The position numbers were made by a program, and so were the translations under genes. 7,878 bases of DNA from an uncultured Collinsella sp. (GTDB lineage Bacteria; Actinomycetota; Coriobacteriia; Coriobacteriales; Coriobacteriaceae), in the NCBI GenBank assembly GCA_902490245.1, contig CABUDB010000069.1, positions 1-7,878 of the forward strand, in the 5' to 3' direction. The notes beneath the pieces were generated by a model, which saw nothing but the letters and a program-made list of their open reading frames with translations, was not told the origin of the DNA and searched no databases. Position 1 is the stretch's first letter. Every line of letters begins with the position of its first letter. Positions 5,926 through 7,878 of the stretch are shown here, piece by piece.

Positions 5926-6546
5926 ATGATCGCTAAGTTCGATTCCGCCCTCGTGCCATACGTTATCGAGCAGACGCCGCGCGGCGAGCGCAGCTACGAT
6001 ATCTATTCGCGCCTGCTCAACGACCGCATCATCTTCTTGGGCGAGGAGATCAACTCCGTCAGCGCCAACCTGGTCGTTGCCCAGCTGCTGCATCTTGAGA
6101 GCCAGGATGCCGAGAAGGATATCTCGCTCTACATCAATTCGCCCGGCGGCGAGGTCTACTCCGGCCTGGCGATTCTGGACACCATGAACTTCATTAAGCC
6201 GCAGGTCTCCACCATCTGCGTGGGCATGGCCGCGTCCATGGCCGCCGTGCTGCTTTCGGCCGGCGCCAAGGGCAAGCGCTTCTGTCTGCCGCACTCCAAG
6301 GTCATGATTCACCAGCCCAGCGGTGGTGCCCAGGGTCAGCAGACCGAGATCGAGATTGTGGCCGAGGAGATCAAGAAGACTCGCCGCGAGCTCAACCAGA
6401 TCCTGTCCGATGCCTCGGGCCAGCCGATCGAGAAGGTCCAGGCCGATACCGAGCGCGACAACTACCTCACGGCCGCCGAGGCCCTCGACTACGGCCTGAT
6501 CGACCGTATCGTCACCTCGCGCGATCTCGCCGCGAAGGACGCCTAG
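5926..6546 (+). CDS. clpP: ATP-dependent Clp protease proteolytic subunit
   Basis: ClpP is the serine peptidase that forms the double-heptamer chamber degrading proteins unfolded by ClpX or a similar ATPase in the cytoplasm. From ATG 5926 it has 206 residues, the usual length (207 in E. coli). The catalytic triad is complete: S104 in GMAASMAA, H129 in MIHQPSGG and D178 in TERDNYLTA. Other family marks are [15 protein letters not shown] at 17-31 and [15 protein letters not shown] at 69-83 (oxyanion glycines). Start: GGAG at 5916-5919 lies 6 bases before ATG 5926. In-frame ATGs at 5914 and 5920 and a TTG at 5896 are possible but would only add a charged tail (residues such as KREMEMR) that the family normally lacks. 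The stop codon lies one base before clpX. No second clpP follows, unlike the tandem clpP1-clpP2 of mycobacteria and streptomycetes. Confidence 0.97.
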   Translation: MIAKFDSALVPYVIEQTPRGERSYDIYSRLLNDRIIFLGEEINSVSANLVVAQLLHLESQDAEKDISLYINSPGGEVYSGLAILDTMNFIKPQVSTICVGMAASMAAVLLSAGAKGKRFCLPHSKVMIHQPSGGAQGQQTEIEIVAEEIKKTRRELNQILSDASGQPIEKVQADTERDNYLTAAEALDYGLIDRIVTSRDLAAKDA

Positions 6547-6547
6547 G

Positions 6548-7878
6548 ATGGCAGGTAACATGCAGGACAACTTTGACGAGAACGGCAATCCCATGCGCTG
6601 CTCCTTCTGCGGAAAAGAGCAGGGCCAGGTCCGTCGTCTCGTAAAGGGCCCGACCAACATCTTTATCTGTGACGAGTGCGTCGCCGCCTGCTCCGAGATT
6701 TTGGAGGAGTCGCTGGCTTCGGACTTTATGGACGCTGCCCGCAACGGCAAGCTGCCTGGCTTCCTCAACGACCATGGCCAGGTTGCGTCCCAGCCCGCCG
6801 TTGACCCTGAGGTCGAGGGTTTTGAGCTGGAGGAAGACCGTCAGGTCATCACGCACGTGCCGACGCCGCACGAGATCTATGACGAGCTTTCGGCCTATGT
6901 CATGGGCCAGGAGGACGCCAAGCGCGCCATGTCGGTTGCCGTGTACAACCATTACCGCCGTGTGATCGAGGGCGGTGCTGCGGTGTCTGCCTTTGATGAC
7001 GACATGGGCTCGCAGTTCGATGACGATATGGACGAGGTAGAGCTCGCCAAGTCCAACATCCTGCTGCTCGGTCCCACCGGTACCGGTAAGACGCTGCTGG
7101 CCCAGACGCTCGCGCGCATCCTCGAGGTGCCGTTTGCCATCGCCGACGCCACCGCGCTCACCGAGGCTGGCTACGTGGGCGAGGACGTGGAGAACATCCT
7201 GCTCAAGCTCATCAACGCCGCCGATGGCGATATCGAGCGCGCGCAGGTTGGCATTATCTACGTGGACGAGATTGACAAGATCGCCCGCAAGGCCGAGAAC
7301 CTCTCCATCACCCGCGATGTCTCGGGCGAGGGCGTTCAGCAGGCACTGCTTAAGATTCTTGAGGGCACGGTGGCAAGCGTTCCGCCCACCGGCGGCCGCA
7401 AGCATCCCCAGCAGGAGCTGCTGCAGATCGACACGACCAACATCCTGTTCATCTGCGGCGGTGCCTTTGTGGGTCTGGACAAGATCATCGCCGACCGCGT
7501 GGGCAACAAGGGCGTGGGCTTTAACTCCGAGATCGCCGGCCCCACCTCGGTCGACGAGAACGACCTGCTGCGTCAGGTGCTCCCGCAGGACCTCAACGCC
7601 TTTGGCATGATCCCCGAGTTCGTGGGCCGTACGCCCGTCGTCACCCAGACGCAGGCGCTCGACGAGGACGACCTGGTGTCGATTTTGACCGAGCCCAAGA
7701 ATGCCGTGGTGCGCCAGTACCGTAAGATGTTCCAGCTCGAGGACGTCGACCTTGAGTTTGAGGACGCGGCCCTGCACGAGATCGCCCGCATGGCACTCGC
7801 CCGCAAGACCGGCGCCCGCGGCCTGCGCTCCATTTGCGAGGACGTGCTGCAGCAGACGATGTTCGATCTCCCCAGCGA
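6548..7878 (+). CDS. clpX: ATP-dependent Clp protease ATP-binding subunit ClpX (3' end outside window)
   Basis: ClpX is the AAA+ unfoldase that recognises tagged substrates and threads them into ClpP. The visible part is 443 residues, ending at TMFDLPS; by comparison with E. coli ClpX about 35 residues are missing. The N-terminal zinc-binding domain has C18, C21, C41 and C44. PTPHEI starts at 105, Walker A GPTGTGKT is at 175-182, pore loop GYVG at 208-211, Walker B IIYVDE at 236-241, and RKH substrate loop at 284-286. The ClpP-docking loop carries VGF at 323-325 in place of the common IGF, and sensor 2 GAR is at 422-424. Compared with E. coli it has about 36 extra residues between zinc and AAA+ domains and about 16 extra acidic residues before Walker A, including FDDDM twice (149-153, 157-161). 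Start ATG 6548 has AAGGA (6535-6539) at 8 bases, inside the clpP end; ATG 6560 is a weaker alternative. The one-base gap to clpP means coupled translation. Confidence 0.96.
   Translation, partial: MAGNMQDNFDENGNPMRCSFCGKEQGQVRRLVKGPTNIFICDECVAACSEILEESLASDFMDAARNGKLPGFLNDHGQVASQPAVDPEVEGFELEEDRQVITHVPTPHEIYDELSAYVMGQEDAKRAMSVAVYNHYRRVIEGGAAVSAFDDDMGSQFDDDMDEVELAKSNILLLGPTGTGKTLLAQTLARILEVPFAIADATALTEAGYVGEDVENILLKLINAADGDIERAQVGIIYVDEIDKIARKAENLSITRDVSGEGVQQALLKILEGTVASVPPTGGRKHPQQELLQIDTTNILFICGGAFVGLDKIIADRVGNKGVGFNSEIAGPTSVDENDLLRQVLPQDLNAFGMIPEFVGRTPVVTQTQALDEDDLVSILTEPKNAVVRQYRKMFQLEDVDLEFEDAALHEIARMALARKTGARGLRSICEDVLQQTMFDLPS

Noticed and set aside
6512..7777. 421-residue antisense open frame over clpX
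   Set aside because: Codon-aligned shadow of clpX without domain features.

Overview
The window looks like a piece of a G+C-rich actinobacterial chromosome of the Coriobacteriia, most likely Collinsella or a close relative. This is an inference from codon choice (strong preference for G/C third positions, very few TTA, CTA or TCA codons), from the tig-clpP-clpX order, and from the general look of the proteins. No 16S or other taxonomic marker is present. All genes lie on the + strand.

Layout: (1) The 3' end of an NADP-type glutamate dehydrogenase gene (gdhA), closed by a textbook terminator at 196-230; the first ~50 bases do not read cleanly as gdhA. (2) A non-coding stretch (231-414) with a large imperfect palindrome (250-322), a G-rich run and a candidate promoter. 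(3) A two-gene operon for a molybdenum hydroxylase of the xanthine dehydrogenase family: a separate FAD subunit (415-1317) overlapping by one base with a fused [2Fe-2S]/molybdopterin subunit (1317-4148), then a GC-rich hairpin terminator. The closest architecture I know is E. coli YgfM/XdhD; residues that grip the purine in classical xanthine dehydrogenase look changed, so the substrate is open. (4) A tRNA-Leu(UAG) gene with encoded CCA (4289-4372) and its own candidate promoter. (5) The protein quality-control cluster tig (4461-5762), clpP (5926-6546) and clpX (6548 to the window end, truncated). ClpP and ClpX are separated by one base and are surely co-translated.

How they work together: trigger factor binds nascent chains at the ribosome exit; ClpX unfolds substrates and feeds them into the ClpP protease chamber. 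The hydroxylase pair would pass electrons from a heterocyclic substrate at Mo through two [2Fe-2S] clusters to FAD. GDH links 2-oxoglutarate, ammonium and glutamate.

The window is mainly ordinary chromosome. I see no CRISPR array, phage, transposase or clearly new system. Points worth a second look are the palindrome, the substrate pocket of the hydroxylase, the eroded peptidyl-prolyl isomerase site in trigger factor, the acidic insert and long linker in ClpX, and the stem-loop between tig and clpP.
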